A DNA stretch of 64,000 nucleotides from Paraconexibacter algicola. Its GTDB lineage: Bacteria > Actinomycetota > Thermoleophilia > Solirubrobacterales > Solirubrobacteraceae. The notes beneath the pieces were generated by a model, which was not told where the DNA came from, ran no database searches, and worked only from the letters and a program-made list of their open reading frames with translations. Numbering within the stretch: the first letter of the stretch is position 1; each line of letters opens with the position of its first letter. The position numbers and the translations under genes were made by a program. The stretch covers positions 124,001-188,000 of the forward strand of contig NZ_PYYB01000003.1 of NCBI RefSeq assembly GCF_003044185.1. Direction: 5' to 3'. This document shows positions 34,545 through 43,364 of this stretch, one piece after another.

Positions 34545-36169
34545 CGGATGGGGAGCGGACGGCGCGCGAGTGCCGCGACGGCCTGCGCGGTCACCCACAC
34601 CGGGGTCTGCGCGCGCGTGCGCGAGTACCTGACGCTCCCGTCCCCCGCCTGCAGCGAGCGCAGGTAGGCCAGCGGCGAGCGGGACCCCCGGCGGGTCACG
34701 CGGTCGGGGTTCACCCCCGCGGCGAGGAGCGCCTGGACGGCGAACGCGGTGGACTGCGCGTTGGACGCACTGCCCGGGGACAGCGGGAATCCCCCGTCGG
34801 CGTTCTGGCGGCGGCGCAGGAACGTGACGGCCTTGCTGATCGCCCCGCCGCGCCCGCGGCCGCGGCGCGCCGCGACGAGGCCCTGGACCGCGGCGGCGGT
34901 GTCGTCGATCCCGCTGGAGGCGCCCTTGCGGGCGAACGAGAAGCCGCCGTCGCGGTTCTGCTGGCGCAGGACGAAGCGGGCGGCCCCGACGACCGCGCCG
35001 TCCCCGGCGCTGCGGCCGCCGGCGCGCAGGGCGAGGATGCCGAACGCCGAGAGGTTCGTGAGACCGTCGAAGGAGCCGTCGCGGTCGCGGCGGCCGACGA
35101 GGACCGCGATGAGATTGCGGCCGCCGACCCGGCGCGGGTCGAGGCCGGCCGCGCGCGCGGCGAGGATCGTGCGCTCGAGGTCACCGGTGGCGGAGACGCG
35201 CCGGGCGACCGCGGTCACGTAGTCGCGGGCGGTCCGCCCTCCCCCGGTGCGGACCGCGCTCGCGCGCACGCCCGCGGCGCGCAGGCCGAGCACGACCCAG
35301 CCGGAGTACAGGGGGCTCGACGCCTGCCCGCGGGCCCCGCCGAAGCCGCCGTCGCGGTTCTGCGCACGGCGCAGGAACGTGGCGCCGCGGCGCGCCGCGC
35401 TGCTCGCGGCCGCCTCGGCGGTCGGCGTCGCGGCGCGGGGCTGCGCCGACGCGACCCCGCCGCTCCCGGTCACGGGCCCGGCGGCGAGCAGCAGGCCGCC
35501 GGCGAGCACGAGCGCGACGAGCGCCGCGGGCACGACCGGTGCGGCGCTCGCGGGGACCGCCGGGCGCCAGGTGATCTCGAAGCGCGAGCGGTAGCGCATC
35601 AGCGCGCGGACGAACACGGGTCCGAACGCCAGGCAGAACACGAGGTTGCCGATCGCGTGCGCGAGGTTGAAGGTCAGCGACGTGCCGCTGATCGCCAGGT
35701 ACTGGTCGAGGGTGTGCGTGCCGCTGTAGGACACCCAGGCGCTGAAGTCGAGGATCGCCCCGTAGATCAGGCCGGCGCCCAGGCACGCCAGGGCCAGCGG
35801 CCAACGGCCCAGCCGACGGCCGCTGAGCGCTCCGAGGCCCGCGCCGATCAGGCCGCACAGGCCCCATGCGCCCATCTGCCACGGCGTCCACGGGCCCTGC
35901 CCGAAGACGATGTTCGACGCCAGCGCTCCGACCGCGCCGACCGCGAAGCCGGGAGCGCCACCGAGGACGTAGCCGGCGAGCAGCACGATGTCGGTCGTCG
36001 GCTTGACGTTCGGCAGCGGCGCGAACGCGATCCGGCCGAGCGCGGCGAGCGCGGCGAGCGTCGCGACGAGCGCGAGCACCTTCGAGGTCGGGTGGGAGCG
36101 CTCGTACCACCAGAACCCCGCGAACAGCGCGAGGCCGAGGATCGTGAACGCGGCGAGCGGCCAGGTCAT
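34541..36169 (-). CDS. ECF transporter S component fused to alpha/alpha-barrel domain
   Basis: The product has 542 residues. Residues 1-205 are a membrane S component with about seven helices and the motif FGQGPWTPWQMGAWGLCGLIG, typical of ECF substrate-binding subunits. After a further helix (~215-235), residues ~255-542 form a soluble domain with five repeats carrying QNRDGGF, RDRDGSF, QQNRDGGF, QNADGGF and QAGDGSV. These are prenyltransferase/squalene-cyclase-type alpha/alpha-barrel repeats. The operon, the riboswitch and two DUF4430 partners indicate cobalamin or a related corrinoid as the substrate. The barrel would lie outside the membrane and could present B12 to the S subunit. Its start overlaps the ATPase stop. 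Confidence 0.85.
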   Translation of the reverse strand: MTWPLAAFTILGLALFAGFWWYERSHPTSKVLALVATLAALAALGRIAFAPLPNVKPTTDIVLLAGYVLGGAPGFAVGAVGALASNIVFGQGPWTPWQMGAWGLCGLIGAGLGALSGRRLGRWPLALACLGAGLIYGAILDFSAWVSYSGTHTLDQYLAISGTSLTFNLAHAIGNLVFCLAFGPVFVRALMRYRSRFEITWRPAVPASAAPVVPAALVALVLAGGLLLAAGPVTGSGGVASAQPRAATPTAEAAASSAARRGATFLRRAQNRDGGFGGARGQASSPLYSGWVVLGLRAAGVRASAVRTGGGRTARDYVTAVARRVSATGDLERTILAARAAGLDPRRVGGRNLIAVLVGRRDRDGSFDGLTNLSAFGILALRAGGRSAGDGAVVGAARFVLRQQNRDGGFSFARKGASSGIDDTAAAVQGLVAARRGRGRGGAISKAVTFLRRRQNADGGFPLSPGSASNAQSTAFAVQALLAAGVNPDRVTRRGSRSPLAYLRSLQAGDGSVRYSRTRAQTPVWVTAQAVAALARRPLPIR

Positions 36170-37821
36170 GGTCGGACCTCCAGGGTCTGCAGTCGGCGCC
36201 GCAGCAGCTCGGCGCCCTCCTCGGGCAGCAGCGCGCCGCCCTCCCCGCCCAGGATCCGGGCGGTCTCGGTGGCGAAGTACCAGCCGCCGGCGAGCACGTC
36301 GCGCGGGGCGCCGTCGGCGATCGGCCGACCGTCGGCGAGCAGCACGACGCGGGTCGCGAAGGCGGCGGCGAACTCGGTGTCGTGCGTGGCGACGATCACG
36401 GCGGCGCCGTCGCGCGCGGCCGCCCGCAGGCGCTCGGCGAGGTCGCCCTTGTCGACCCGGTCCATGCCGCGCGTCGGCTCGTCGAGCGCGAGCACCGCCG
36501 GGGCGGGCCCGTCGCCGACGACGATCGCGAGCGCGAGCCGCTGGCGCTGGCCGCCGGAGAGGTCGCGCGGGTGGCGGTCCTCGAGGCCGTCGAGGCCGAC
36601 CGCGTGGAGCGCCGCGGCGGGCGCCTCGTCACCGACGCGCTCGTGCAGCACGTAGTCGCCCGGATGCTGGAGCAGCAGCGCGACGCGACCTGCGGCGCTG
36701 ACGGTGCCGCGGGTGGCGTCCTGCAGGCCCGCGAGGTGGCGCAGCAGCGTGGACTTGCCGGCGCCGTTGCGGCCCATGAGCGCGACGCACTCGCCGGGCT
36801 CGACGCGCAGGTCGACGGCGCGGAGGATCGTGCGGCCGCCGGGCAGCTCGTGCCAGAGGTCGCGGGCGGCGACCGCGGCGCCGTCGTCGGACGGGCGGCG
36901 CAGCAGGCGGCCGACGGCGGCGAGCGGTCCGCCCGCGTCGACGGTCGCGCGTTCGGCGTCGGGGAGCGGCGCGGGACCGACCGCCTCCTCGTCGGCGAGC
37001 AGGCCGTGGCCGCGCAGGGTGCCGCGCGCGTCCTTGACCCCGGCGGGCGGGGGGCGCAGCCCGGCGCGCTGGAACAGCCGCGCCCCGGGGGTCAGGAGCG
37101 CCGGGTGGTGCTCGGCCGCCCAGTGCAGGAACGCGCGCGGCGCGGCGTCGCAGGCGATCCGCCCGTCCTGCATGACGACGACCCGGTCGGCGTGCCCGAG
37201 GCAGCGCTCGAGTCGGTGCTCGGAGAGGACGACCGCGGTCCCCCACTCCTCGTTGAGGCGGCGCAGCAGCCAGACGAGCTCGTCGCCGGCGACCGGGTCG
37301 AGCTGGGAGGTGGGCTCGTCCAGGAGCACGATCCGCGGGCGGCCGGCGAGCGCGGCGCCGAGCGCGACGCGCTGCAGCTCCCCGCCGGAGAGCTCGTGGG
37401 TGGCGCGGTCGAGCAGGCCCTCGATGCCGAGCGCGAGCGCCGCCTCCTCCACCCCGCGCGCGACGGCGGCGGGGCCGTGCCCGCGGTTCTCCAGCGGGAA
37501 CGCGAGCTCCGCCCGGACGGTGCCCATGACGGTCTGCGACTCGGGGTCCTGGAAGAGGCTGCCGACGACCCCGGCGAGGTCGGCGGGTCCGTGCTCGCGG
37601 GTGTCGAGGCCGCCGACGAGCACGCGTCCGGCGAGCGTGCCGCCGTGGAAGTGCGGGACGAGGCCGTTGGCGGCGCGCAGCAGCGTCGACTTGCCGGAGG
37701 CGGAGTCGCCGGCGAGCACGACGAACTCGCCGGGCTCGATCGTCAGCGACACGTCCTGCAGCGCGGGCAGCGTCGCGTCCGCGTACGTGTAGGTGAGTGC
37801 GTCGACGCGCAGGACGCTCAC
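36166..37821 (-). CDS. ECF transporter ATPase, two ABC domains in one chain
   Basis: The 551-residue product has two complete ABC ATPase domains. The first has Walker A GDSASGKST near residue 40, a signature LSGGELQRVALG and Walker B IVLLDEPTSQLD. The second has Walker A GRNGAGKST near 355, signature LSGGQRQRLALA and Walker B VLALDEPTRGMD. Each domain ends with a His switch (LSEHR, VATHD). It corresponds to EcfA and EcfA' joined head to tail. The GTG start overlaps the T-subunit stop (GTGA). Confidence 0.92.
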   Translation of the reverse strand: MSVLRVDALTYTYADATLPALQDVSLTIEPGEFVVLAGDSASGKSTLLRAANGLVPHFHGGTLAGRVLVGGLDTREHGPADLAGVVGSLFQDPESQTVMGTVRAELAFPLENRGHGPAAVARGVEEAALALGIEGLLDRATHELSGGELQRVALGAALAGRPRIVLLDEPTSQLDPVAGDELVWLLRRLNEEWGTAVVLSEHRLERCLGHADRVVVMQDGRIACDAAPRAFLHWAAEHHPALLTPGARLFQRAGLRPPPAGVKDARGTLRGHGLLADEEAVGPAPLPDAERATVDAGGPLAAVGRLLRRPSDDGAAVAARDLWHELPGGRTILRAVDLRVEPGECVALMGRNGAGKSTLLRHLAGLQDATRGTVSAAGRVALLLQHPGDYVLHERVGDEAPAAALHAVGLDGLEDRHPRDLSGGQRQRLALAIVVGDGPAPAVLALDEPTRGMDRVDKGDLAERLRAAARDGAAVIVATHDTEFAAAFATRVVLLADGRPIADGAPRDVLAGGWYFATETARILGGEGGALLPEEGAELLRRRLQTLEVRP

Positions 37822-38699
37822 GGCTCGATCCCCCGGCGGTCGAGGAACGGCAGGACGCTGACGAGCACGATCGCGCTGGCGACGGCGAGCTCGCCGGGCC
37901 CGACGGGCGCCTGCAGCAGCGGGTAGGCCTCGAAGCGCCCGATCCCGGCGACCGCGGAGCCCGCGAAGAGGAGCACGAGGACGAGCGCGGCGGCGAGGAA
38001 CGCGAGGTCGTGCCGCGACCAGGGACGGTGGGCGGGCCGGGCGCGGTGCGTGGCGCCGTAGCCGCGGACCTCGAGCGTCGCCGCGACGTCGACGGCCCGG
38101 TCCAGCGCCCCGGACGCGACCGCCCGGAGGATCACCACGCGGTCGGCGCGGCTGGGTCCGGCACCGTCCGGGGCGACCGCGCGCGAGCGGCGCGCGAGCT
38201 CGAGGCGGCGGCCGTCGCGGGCGAGCACGGGCACGAGCCGGGTCGCGAGCGTCGCGGTGAGGGCCGAGCGGAACGACACGCGGCGGAAGAGCTTCAGCAG
38301 CTCGTCCGGGTCGACGCAGGCGGTGAAGAGCGCGAAGGCGAGCGCGACGACGACGATCCGCGCCCCGAGGATCACGCCGTAGAGGAGCGCCTCGACGGTG
38401 AGGTCGACCTGGCCGAACGGCGGGATCTCCCCGAGCCGCGCGAACACGGTGAGTCCCTCGCGCACGACCAGCGGGTTGATGAGCCCGAAGACGATCGCGA
38501 GCGGGACGACGTACTTCGCGGTCCGGCCGAGGTCGGCGAGCACGCCGGCGCCGGCGGCGCTGACGAGGACGGCGGTGGCGACGGCGCCGAGCAGGAGCGG
38601 GTGCTCCAGCAGGGCGCCGGCCGCGAGCACGAGGCAGAAGAGGGCCCCGGCGGACGCGCGGGTCGCGTGCAGCGGGCTCGCGAGCCGCCGGTAGGTCAC
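37818..38699 (-). CDS. ecfT: ECF transporter T component
   Basis: The 293-residue product belongs to the EcfT/CbiQ family. Membrane helices occur at about 20-70 and 105-130 and near the C-terminus. Two coupling-helix motifs are visible as SRAVAP and EVRGYG, matching the Ala-Arg-Gly type of EcfT. It links the S subunit to the ATPase chain. GTG starts and 4-base overlaps join it to both neighbours. Confidence 0.88.
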   Translation of the reverse strand: MTYRRLASPLHATRASAGALFCLVLAAGALLEHPLLLGAVATAVLVSAAGAGVLADLGRTAKYVVPLAIVFGLINPLVVREGLTVFARLGEIPPFGQVDLTVEALLYGVILGARIVVVALAFALFTACVDPDELLKLFRRVSFRSALTATLATRLVPVLARDGRRLELARRSRAVAPDGAGPSRADRVVILRAVASGALDRAVDVAATLEVRGYGATHRARPAHRPWSRHDLAFLAAALVLVLLFAGSAVAGIGRFEAYPLLQAPVGPGELAVASAIVLVSVLPFLDRRGIEP

Positions 38700-39673
38700 G
38701 GCGTGGCGGGCGCGGCGGTCGTCGGGACCTCGGGCAGCCCCAGACCGCCGTCGGGGGCGCCGCCGCCGCTGGCGTAGGCGAACTTCCGGGCGAGCGTCGC
38801 CGGGTCCAGGGCGCTGGTCGCGGCGCGCAGGCCGGTGTCGTCGGTGCCGGTGAGCACCCAGACGGGCGGGGCGTCGTCGACGCGCACGGCGGCGACGAGA
38901 CCGGCACCGGGGCCGAGCGTCCGCGTCGTCCGGCCGCGCGGGTCGAGCACCGCGATCGACCTGCCGTCGGCGGCGGGTCGCGCGTAGACGCCGCTGACCT
39001 TCGGGCCCTGCTCGAGCTGGCGGACGGTCTTGTCGGCCCGGATCTGCTCGTAGCGGCCGACGATCACGCGGATCGTCTCGGCGGCGAGCGAGCGCTGCAG
39101 GCCGCCCTTGCCGACGACGATGCCGAGGCTGACGAGCCGGTCGCGGACGGCGTCGCAGGTCGTGCTCTCGAGCTCGACGCACTCGACGCGGACGGGCAGG
39201 CGCTTGCCCTCGACCCCGTGCACGAACGGCTCCGGGTAGGTGCCGACGACGGCGGGCACGTCGTTGGTGAGGCCCCAGTCGTGGTGGTCCCACCAGACGT
39301 GGTCGCCCTCCTTGACCTCGTAGGAGGTCGCGCCCTCCTGCGAGAGGACGCCGTTGACGTAGAAGAACCAGTCGACCGGCCGGCCGTCGCGGGTGCCGCC
39401 GGCGACGCCGTCGATCGACTGCACGAAGCCGCCGCCGTAGCGGGTCTGCACCTTCGCGTTGCGCTGCAGGAGCCGCATGACGGTGTCGGCGCCCCGGGAC
39501 TGCGGGTCGTCGCGCTCGTCGAGGACCTTCGTGCCGAAGTCCTGGGTGATCGTCAGGCGGGTGTCGGTCGGGGTGGCTCCCGCGCCCAGCCCGCAGGCGG
39601 CGAGCGTCGTGCTCGCCCCGGCGAGGGCGAGCAGCGCGGCGAGGCGGCGGACGGGACGCGGGCGCACGGTCAT
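38696..39673 (-). CDS. DUF4430 lipoprotein (transcobalamin beta-domain-like)
   Basis: The 325-residue product has a lipoprotein signal with LAACG and Cys27. Residues ~35-135 form a DUF4430-type beta domain with VMRLLQRNAKVQTRYGGGFV, VDWFFYVNGVLSQEGA, YEVKEGDHVWWDHHDW. In animals the related domain is the beta domain of transcobalamin and intrinsic factor, which covers bound B12. The remaining ~190 residues have no recognised fold. The start overlaps the upstream stop as TGATG. It would act outside the membrane as a corrinoid-binding partner of the ECF transporter. Confidence 0.85.
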   Translation of the reverse strand: MTVRPRPVRRLAALLALAGASTTLAACGLGAGATPTDTRLTITQDFGTKVLDERDDPQSRGADTVMRLLQRNAKVQTRYGGGFVQSIDGVAGGTRDGRPVDWFFYVNGVLSQEGATSYEVKEGDHVWWDHHDWGLTNDVPAVVGTYPEPFVHGVEGKRLPVRVECVELESTTCDAVRDRLVSLGIVVGKGGLQRSLAAETIRVIVGRYEQIRADKTVRQLEQGPKVSGVYARPAADGRSIAVLDPRGRTTRTLGPGAGLVAAVRVDDAPPVWVLTGTDDTGLRAATSALDPATLARKFAYASGGGAPDGGLGLPEVPTTAAPATP

Positions 39674-40869
39674 CAGGACACGAAGAACACGACGCGGTTG
39701 CGGCCGCGCTGGAGCGTGCGGTCGACGTTGCCGGTGCTGTCGGTGGTGCGCACGTCGAGGACGTAGCGGCCCTTGGGGAGCGCGGACGGCAGCAGGTAGG
39801 ACCAGTCGGCGCTGGTGCCGGCGTCGAAGAACGTCGCGTTCGCGGCGCCGCACTTCTTGGTCGTGACGAGCCGCTCACGGGCCCCGTCGAATCGCTGGCA
39901 GGTCCGGCCGTTGGTGCGGGTCAGCCGCAGCTGGACCTTGGCGATGCCCTGGGCGTCGGTCGCGCGGCCGGCCAGGGTGCGCGGTCCCTTGCCGCGCGCG
40001 AACCGCTGCTGCTCGGTGACCGAGGCGATGCTGCCGCCGGGGGCGCGGGTGTCCTTCGTGCCGCAGAGCCCGTCGTCGCCGAGCGTCTGGCAGGGGGCGG
40101 GCAGCGTCGTCGGCTGCGGCGCGGGCGGCTGGCCGGGCTTCGTGGTGCCGCAGAAGCCGTCGGCGCCGTCGGTGACGCAGACGGTGACGGCGGGCGAGCG
40201 CGAGTCGATCACGAGGCCGCCGGTCTGCGTGCCGGGCAGCGACGCCTTCAGCGTCGTCTCTCCACGCTGCGTGAGCGTGACCGTCGCCTTGCCGTCGGCG
40301 GCGGTCGTGACACCCGCGCCGCGGATGGTGGCGCCGCCGGCCGGGGCCTTGACGCCCTCGCCGGGGCTCCCGGTCGGCGCGGTGTACTTGTCGACCTGCA
40401 CGGTGAAGGGGGTGCCCGGCGAGACGCGGGCAGGGGCGCCGGTCAGCGTCAGCGGGAAGACGGTCGGCTCGAACGAGCTGCCGCTGACGTCGGCCATCAT
40501 GACCACGCGATCGCCCTCCGCGACGACGTCGCTGCACGCGCCGCCGCCGTACTTCTCGTTGAGCCACTCGCCCCAGTAGTCGTTCTGGGTGAAGGTGTGG
40601 CTCTCGCCGAGGATCGTCGAGGTGAACGCCTGCCGGTCCCAGTTGCCGGCCGTCGCCTTCTCGATGGCGGCGGCGACCGTGTTGGCGGGGCAGTTCCCCG
40701 GGGCGGGCGTCGGGCGCCCGTCGAGCGTGACGGTCGTCTGCTCCAGCAGCGTCGCGCTGGCGCCCTCGATGCGGACGGTGACGGTGGGCGCCGCGAGGGA
40801 GACGGCCGGCGCCGCGAGCGCGACGGCGGTGAGGGTGGCGGCCAGGAGGCCGCGGGTGGCGTGCTGCAT
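39673..40869 (-). CDS. Secreted DUF4430-like protein with Ig-like C-terminus
   Basis: The 398-residue product starts at ATG 40869, nine bases after AAAGGGG; a TTG at 40878 is too close to that site. A signal peptide ends near VSLAAPTV (residue ~27). Residues ~28-125 have the DUF4430 order: VRIEGASATLLEQTTVTL, GNCPANTVAAAIEKA, FTQNDYWGEWLNEKYGG and VVAEGDRVVMM. An Ig-like beta domain (130-200), a Cys-rich linker with DGFCGTTK and DGLCGTKD, and a C-terminal Ig-like domain follow. It is first after the B12 riboswitch, so it is probably a surface corrinoid-capture protein. Confidence 0.82.
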   Translation of the reverse strand: MQHATRGLLAATLTAVALAAPAVSLAAPTVTVRIEGASATLLEQTTVTLDGRPTPAPGNCPANTVAAAIEKATAGNWDRQAFTSTILGESHTFTQNDYWGEWLNEKYGGGACSDVVAEGDRVVMMADVSGSSFEPTVFPLTLTGAPARVSPGTPFTVQVDKYTAPTGSPGEGVKAPAGGATIRGAGVTTAADGKATVTLTQRGETTLKASLPGTQTGGLVIDSRSPAVTVCVTDGADGFCGTTKPGQPPAPQPTTLPAPCQTLGDDGLCGTKDTRAPGGSIASVTEQQRFARGKGPRTLAGRATDAQGIAKVQLRLTRTNGRTCQRFDGARERLVTTKKCGAANATFFDAGTSADWSYLLPSALPKGRYVLDVRTTDSTGNVDRTLQRGRNRVVFFVS

Positions 40870-40902
40870 GGCAGGCAACCCCTTTCCACGAGGGTCGTGT
40901 GC

Positions 40903-41050
40903 TGGTGGTCGGAGGCAGGTCTCCTGGCTCCCGGGCCTACCCCTCCGCGCCTTCCCGTGGTCGATGACCCGGTGGCGTCGTGCGGGGGGCGTCCCCGGTC
41001 ACAGTGGCGGGTCCGCGCCGGATTCGCACCGGACTTCCCTTCACCACCGA
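40903..41050 (-). ncRNA. Cobalamin riboswitch
   Basis: Read on the minus strand, the region contains GAAGTCCGGTGCGAATCCGG, then GCGGACCCGCCACTGTGACC including the B12 box GCCACTG (41008-41002), and near the end GGAGCCAGGAGACCTGCC. These are the conserved blocks of the class I cobalamin riboswitch, in the right order. The ends pair as P1 (GGTGGT with ACCACC). A small hairpin (CACGA-CCC-TCGTG) and the ribosome-binding site follow within 33 bases, so control of translation start is likely. It should switch off the B12-uptake operon when adenosylcobalamin is plentiful. Confidence 0.93.
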
Positions 41051-41102
41051 CCTTGAACGCGGGGAAGTCTACGCGCGCGACGCATCTGACATCGTTGCGA
41101 CC

Positions 41103-41678
41103 ATGACCGTCAACCTCACCCGCATCTACACGAAGCTCGGCGACGGGGGCGAGACGCACCTCGGGGACATGCGCCGCGTGCCGAAGACGCATCCGCGGAT
41201 CGAGGCGTACGGCGACATCGACGAGCTGAACTCGCAGATCGGCGTGACGATCACGGTCGACGGGCTGCCGGAGCGGTACGTCGCCTGGCTGCAGCGCGTC
41301 CAGAACGACCTCTTCGACCTCGGTGCCGACCTGTCGGTCCCCGAGCCGGAGCCGGCTGCCGACGGCGAGGCGCCCGCGCGCGAGCGGCTGCGCGTGCGCC
41401 CCGAGCAGGTGGCGTGGCTCGAGTCGATCTGCGACGAGGTCAACGCGACGCTCGCCCCGCTCAAGAGCTTCATCCTGCCGGGCGGCACCGCGGCCGCCGC
41501 GCACCTGCACGTGTGCCGCACGGTCTGCCGCCGCGCCGAGCGCCGCTCGATCCTGGTGACGGACGCCAACCCGGAGGTCGTGCGCTACCTCAACCGGCTC
41601 TCCGACCTGCTGTTCATCCTCGCGCGCGGCGCCAACGGCGACGCCGAGCCCCTCTGGGAGCCCGGCCGCTACCGGTGA
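41103..41678 (+). CDS. pduO: Cob(I)alamin adenosyltransferase, PduO type
   Basis: The 191-residue product has IYTKLGDGGETHLGD at the N-terminus (ATP-binding loop), RIEAYGDIDELNSQIG, and the C-terminal RYLNRLSDLLFILARGAN. These are diagnostic of PduO/EutT-like adenosyltransferases. It transfers the adenosyl group from ATP to cob(I)alamin. It starts 52 bases from the riboswitch on the opposite strand and is therefore not controlled by it as a cis leader. The stop overlaps cobS (GTGA). Confidence 0.95.
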   Translation: MTVNLTRIYTKLGDGGETHLGDMRRVPKTHPRIEAYGDIDELNSQIGVTITVDGLPERYVAWLQRVQNDLFDLGADLSVPEPEPAADGEAPARERLRVRPEQVAWLESICDEVNATLAPLKSFILPGGTAAAAHLHVCRTVCRRAERRSILVTDANPEVVRYLNRLSDLLFILARGANGDAEPLWEPGRYR

Positions 41679-42421
41679 GCGGGCCGCTCGCCGACGCGCG
41701 GACCGCGGTCGCGTTCCTCACGCGCATCCCGGTCTCCGACGGCCGGACGCTCGACGCCGCCGGGCTGAGCCGGGCGGCGACGTGGTTCCCGGCGGTCGGG
41801 CTGCTCGTCGGCGGCGTGCTCGGCGGCACCCGGCTGCTCGCCGACCTCGCGGTCGATCCGGCCCCGGCGACGTTGCTGGCGCTGTTCGCCGCGATCGTGA
41901 TCACCGGCGGCTTCCACGAGGACGGGCTCGCCGACGTGTCCGACGCCTACGGCGCGCACGTCACGCGCGAGCGGCGCCTGGAGATCCTGAAGGACTCCCG
42001 GGTCGGCACCTACGGGGGCCTGGCCCTGGTGTTCATGGTGCTGCTGCCGTTCAGCGTCCTGGTCGGCCTGTCCGGCGAGGACGTGCTGCTGGCCGCGCTG
42101 ACCGCGCACGTGCTGGGCCGCTGGTCGGTCCTCCCCCACTCGCTGCTCGCGGCGCCCGCGCGCGCGGGTGGATCCGGGACGCTCGTGCGCGCGACGCCGG
42201 TGGGCCTGGCGGTCACGTCGGTCTTCGCGGTGGCGGTCGCGGTGCTGTGCGCCGGGGTCGGGCCGGGACTGCTGGCGGTCGGCGTCGCGGTGGTGCTGAC
42301 GTTCGGCGGCGGGCTCGTGCTGGCCCGGCAGTTCGGGGGCGTGACCGGCGACAGCTTCGGCGCGGTCAACAAGGTCGTCGAGCTGGCGACCTACGTGGTG
42401 CTCGCGGCCGCCTGGTCCTGA
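41675..42421 (+). CDS. cobS: Adenosylcobinamide-GDP ribazoletransferase
   Basis: The 248-residue membrane enzyme joins alpha-ribazole to adenosylcobinamide-GDP in the last step of B12 assembly. Motifs include the start region TAVAFLTRIPVSDG, the catalytic GGFHEDGLADVSDAYG near residue 73, RERRLEILKDSRVGTYG, and GVTGDSFGAVNKVVEL near the end. The start is GTG at 41675. With pduO it supports salvage of imported corrinoids; cobU and cobT are not in the window. Its 3' end overlaps the convergent PAP2 gene by 31 bases. Confidence 0.95.
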   Translation: MSGPLADARTAVAFLTRIPVSDGRTLDAAGLSRAATWFPAVGLLVGGVLGGTRLLADLAVDPAPATLLALFAAIVITGGFHEDGLADVSDAYGAHVTRERRLEILKDSRVGTYGGLALVFMVLLPFSVLVGLSGEDVLLAALTAHVLGRWSVLPHSLLAAPARAGGSGTLVRATPVGLAVTSVFAVAVAVLCAGVGPGLLAVGVAVVLTFGGGLVLARQFGGVTGDSFGAVNKVVELATYVVLAAAWS

Positions 42422-43287
42422 GCGTCGGTGACCGGTGCGCCGAGCGTCCGTGCGAGCGCGGCGGCGAGCAGCGCGGCGAGCCCGGCGATCGCGATCGCCC
42501 CGGCCGTCCACGTCGGGCGCGTGAGCGTGTACTCGGCGACCTTGCCGGGGCGGCTGAACGCCACGGCCCCGACCATCGCGGCCGCGCCGGCGCCGAGCGC
42601 GATCGGACCGACGGCGTCGATCGGCCGGGCCTGCCCGTCGCGGACGAGCGCCCAGCGGGGGCGGCGCTCGGGCCGGCGCTGCTCGGCGAGGGCGAGTGCG
42701 GTGACCGCGAGGAGCACCCACATCGCGGCGTTGAGGAAGCCGCCGATCACGTCGGACGGGAAGTGCCAGCCGAGCGCGAGGATCGAGTAGCTGACGCAGA
42801 TCGCGAACGCCCCGCCCGCGGCCGCGGCGGTGGGCCGCAGGCGCGGCGGCATCGCGAGCACGGCGAGCAGGCCGAGCGTCATCGACGCGCTGGCGTGCCC
42901 GCTGGGCCAGGAGGCGGCGGCGATCTGCCCGTTGCCGAGCCAGTCCTCGTAGCGCTCGGTCGCCAGCAGCGGCTTGAGCAGCGTGGTGGTCGCGCCCGCG
43001 CAGACCAGGACGACGGGGATCAGCGCGGCGAGCCGCACGCGGCCGCGGGCGAGCGCGACGAGCGCGAGCGAGAAGCCGATGAGGCCGTAGGCGTCGGGGT
43101 CGGCGAGGTGCGCGATGCGGTCGATGATCGGCGTGACCTCGGGCTGGTTGAGCCCGACGAACCCCTGCAGCGTGGCGCTGTCGCGGAACTGGGCGCGCGG
43201 TGAGAGCAGCGCGATCGCGCCCGTGACGGCGAGGCCGACGAGGCACATGAGGGCGCCGAGCGCGGGTGGTCCGGGACGACGGAGCAC
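42391..43287 (-). CDS. PAP2-family membrane phosphatase
   Basis: The 298-residue product is multi-pass. The three PAP2 motifs are seen as KPLLATERYED (degenerate first motif), PSGHASASM, and SILALGWHFPSDVIGG with the catalytic His and Asp. It probably removes phosphate from undecaprenyl pyrophosphate or a lipid phosphate at the outer face of the membrane. The GTG start at 43287 is likely but has a poorly spaced ribosome-binding site. The C-terminus extends ~90 residues past the PAP2 core with three more hydrophobic segments. Confidence 0.87.
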   Translation of the reverse strand: MLRRPGPPALGALMCLVGLAVTGAIALLSPRAQFRDSATLQGFVGLNQPEVTPIIDRIAHLADPDAYGLIGFSLALVALARGRVRLAALIPVVLVCAGATTTLLKPLLATERYEDWLGNGQIAAASWPSGHASASMTLGLLAVLAMPPRLRPTAAAAGGAFAICVSYSILALGWHFPSDVIGGFLNAAMWVLLAVTALALAEQRRPERRPRWALVRDGQARPIDAVGPIALGAGAAAMVGAVAFSRPGKVAEYTLTRPTWTAGAIAIAGLAALLAAALARTLGAPVTDAQDQAAASTT

Positions 43288-43364
43288 CCTTCCAGGGTAG
43301 CGGGCGTCGTGCACGGTCCCGCCCGGTCGCAGGGGGACGCCGACGCGCCGCGAACTCCCCGTCC

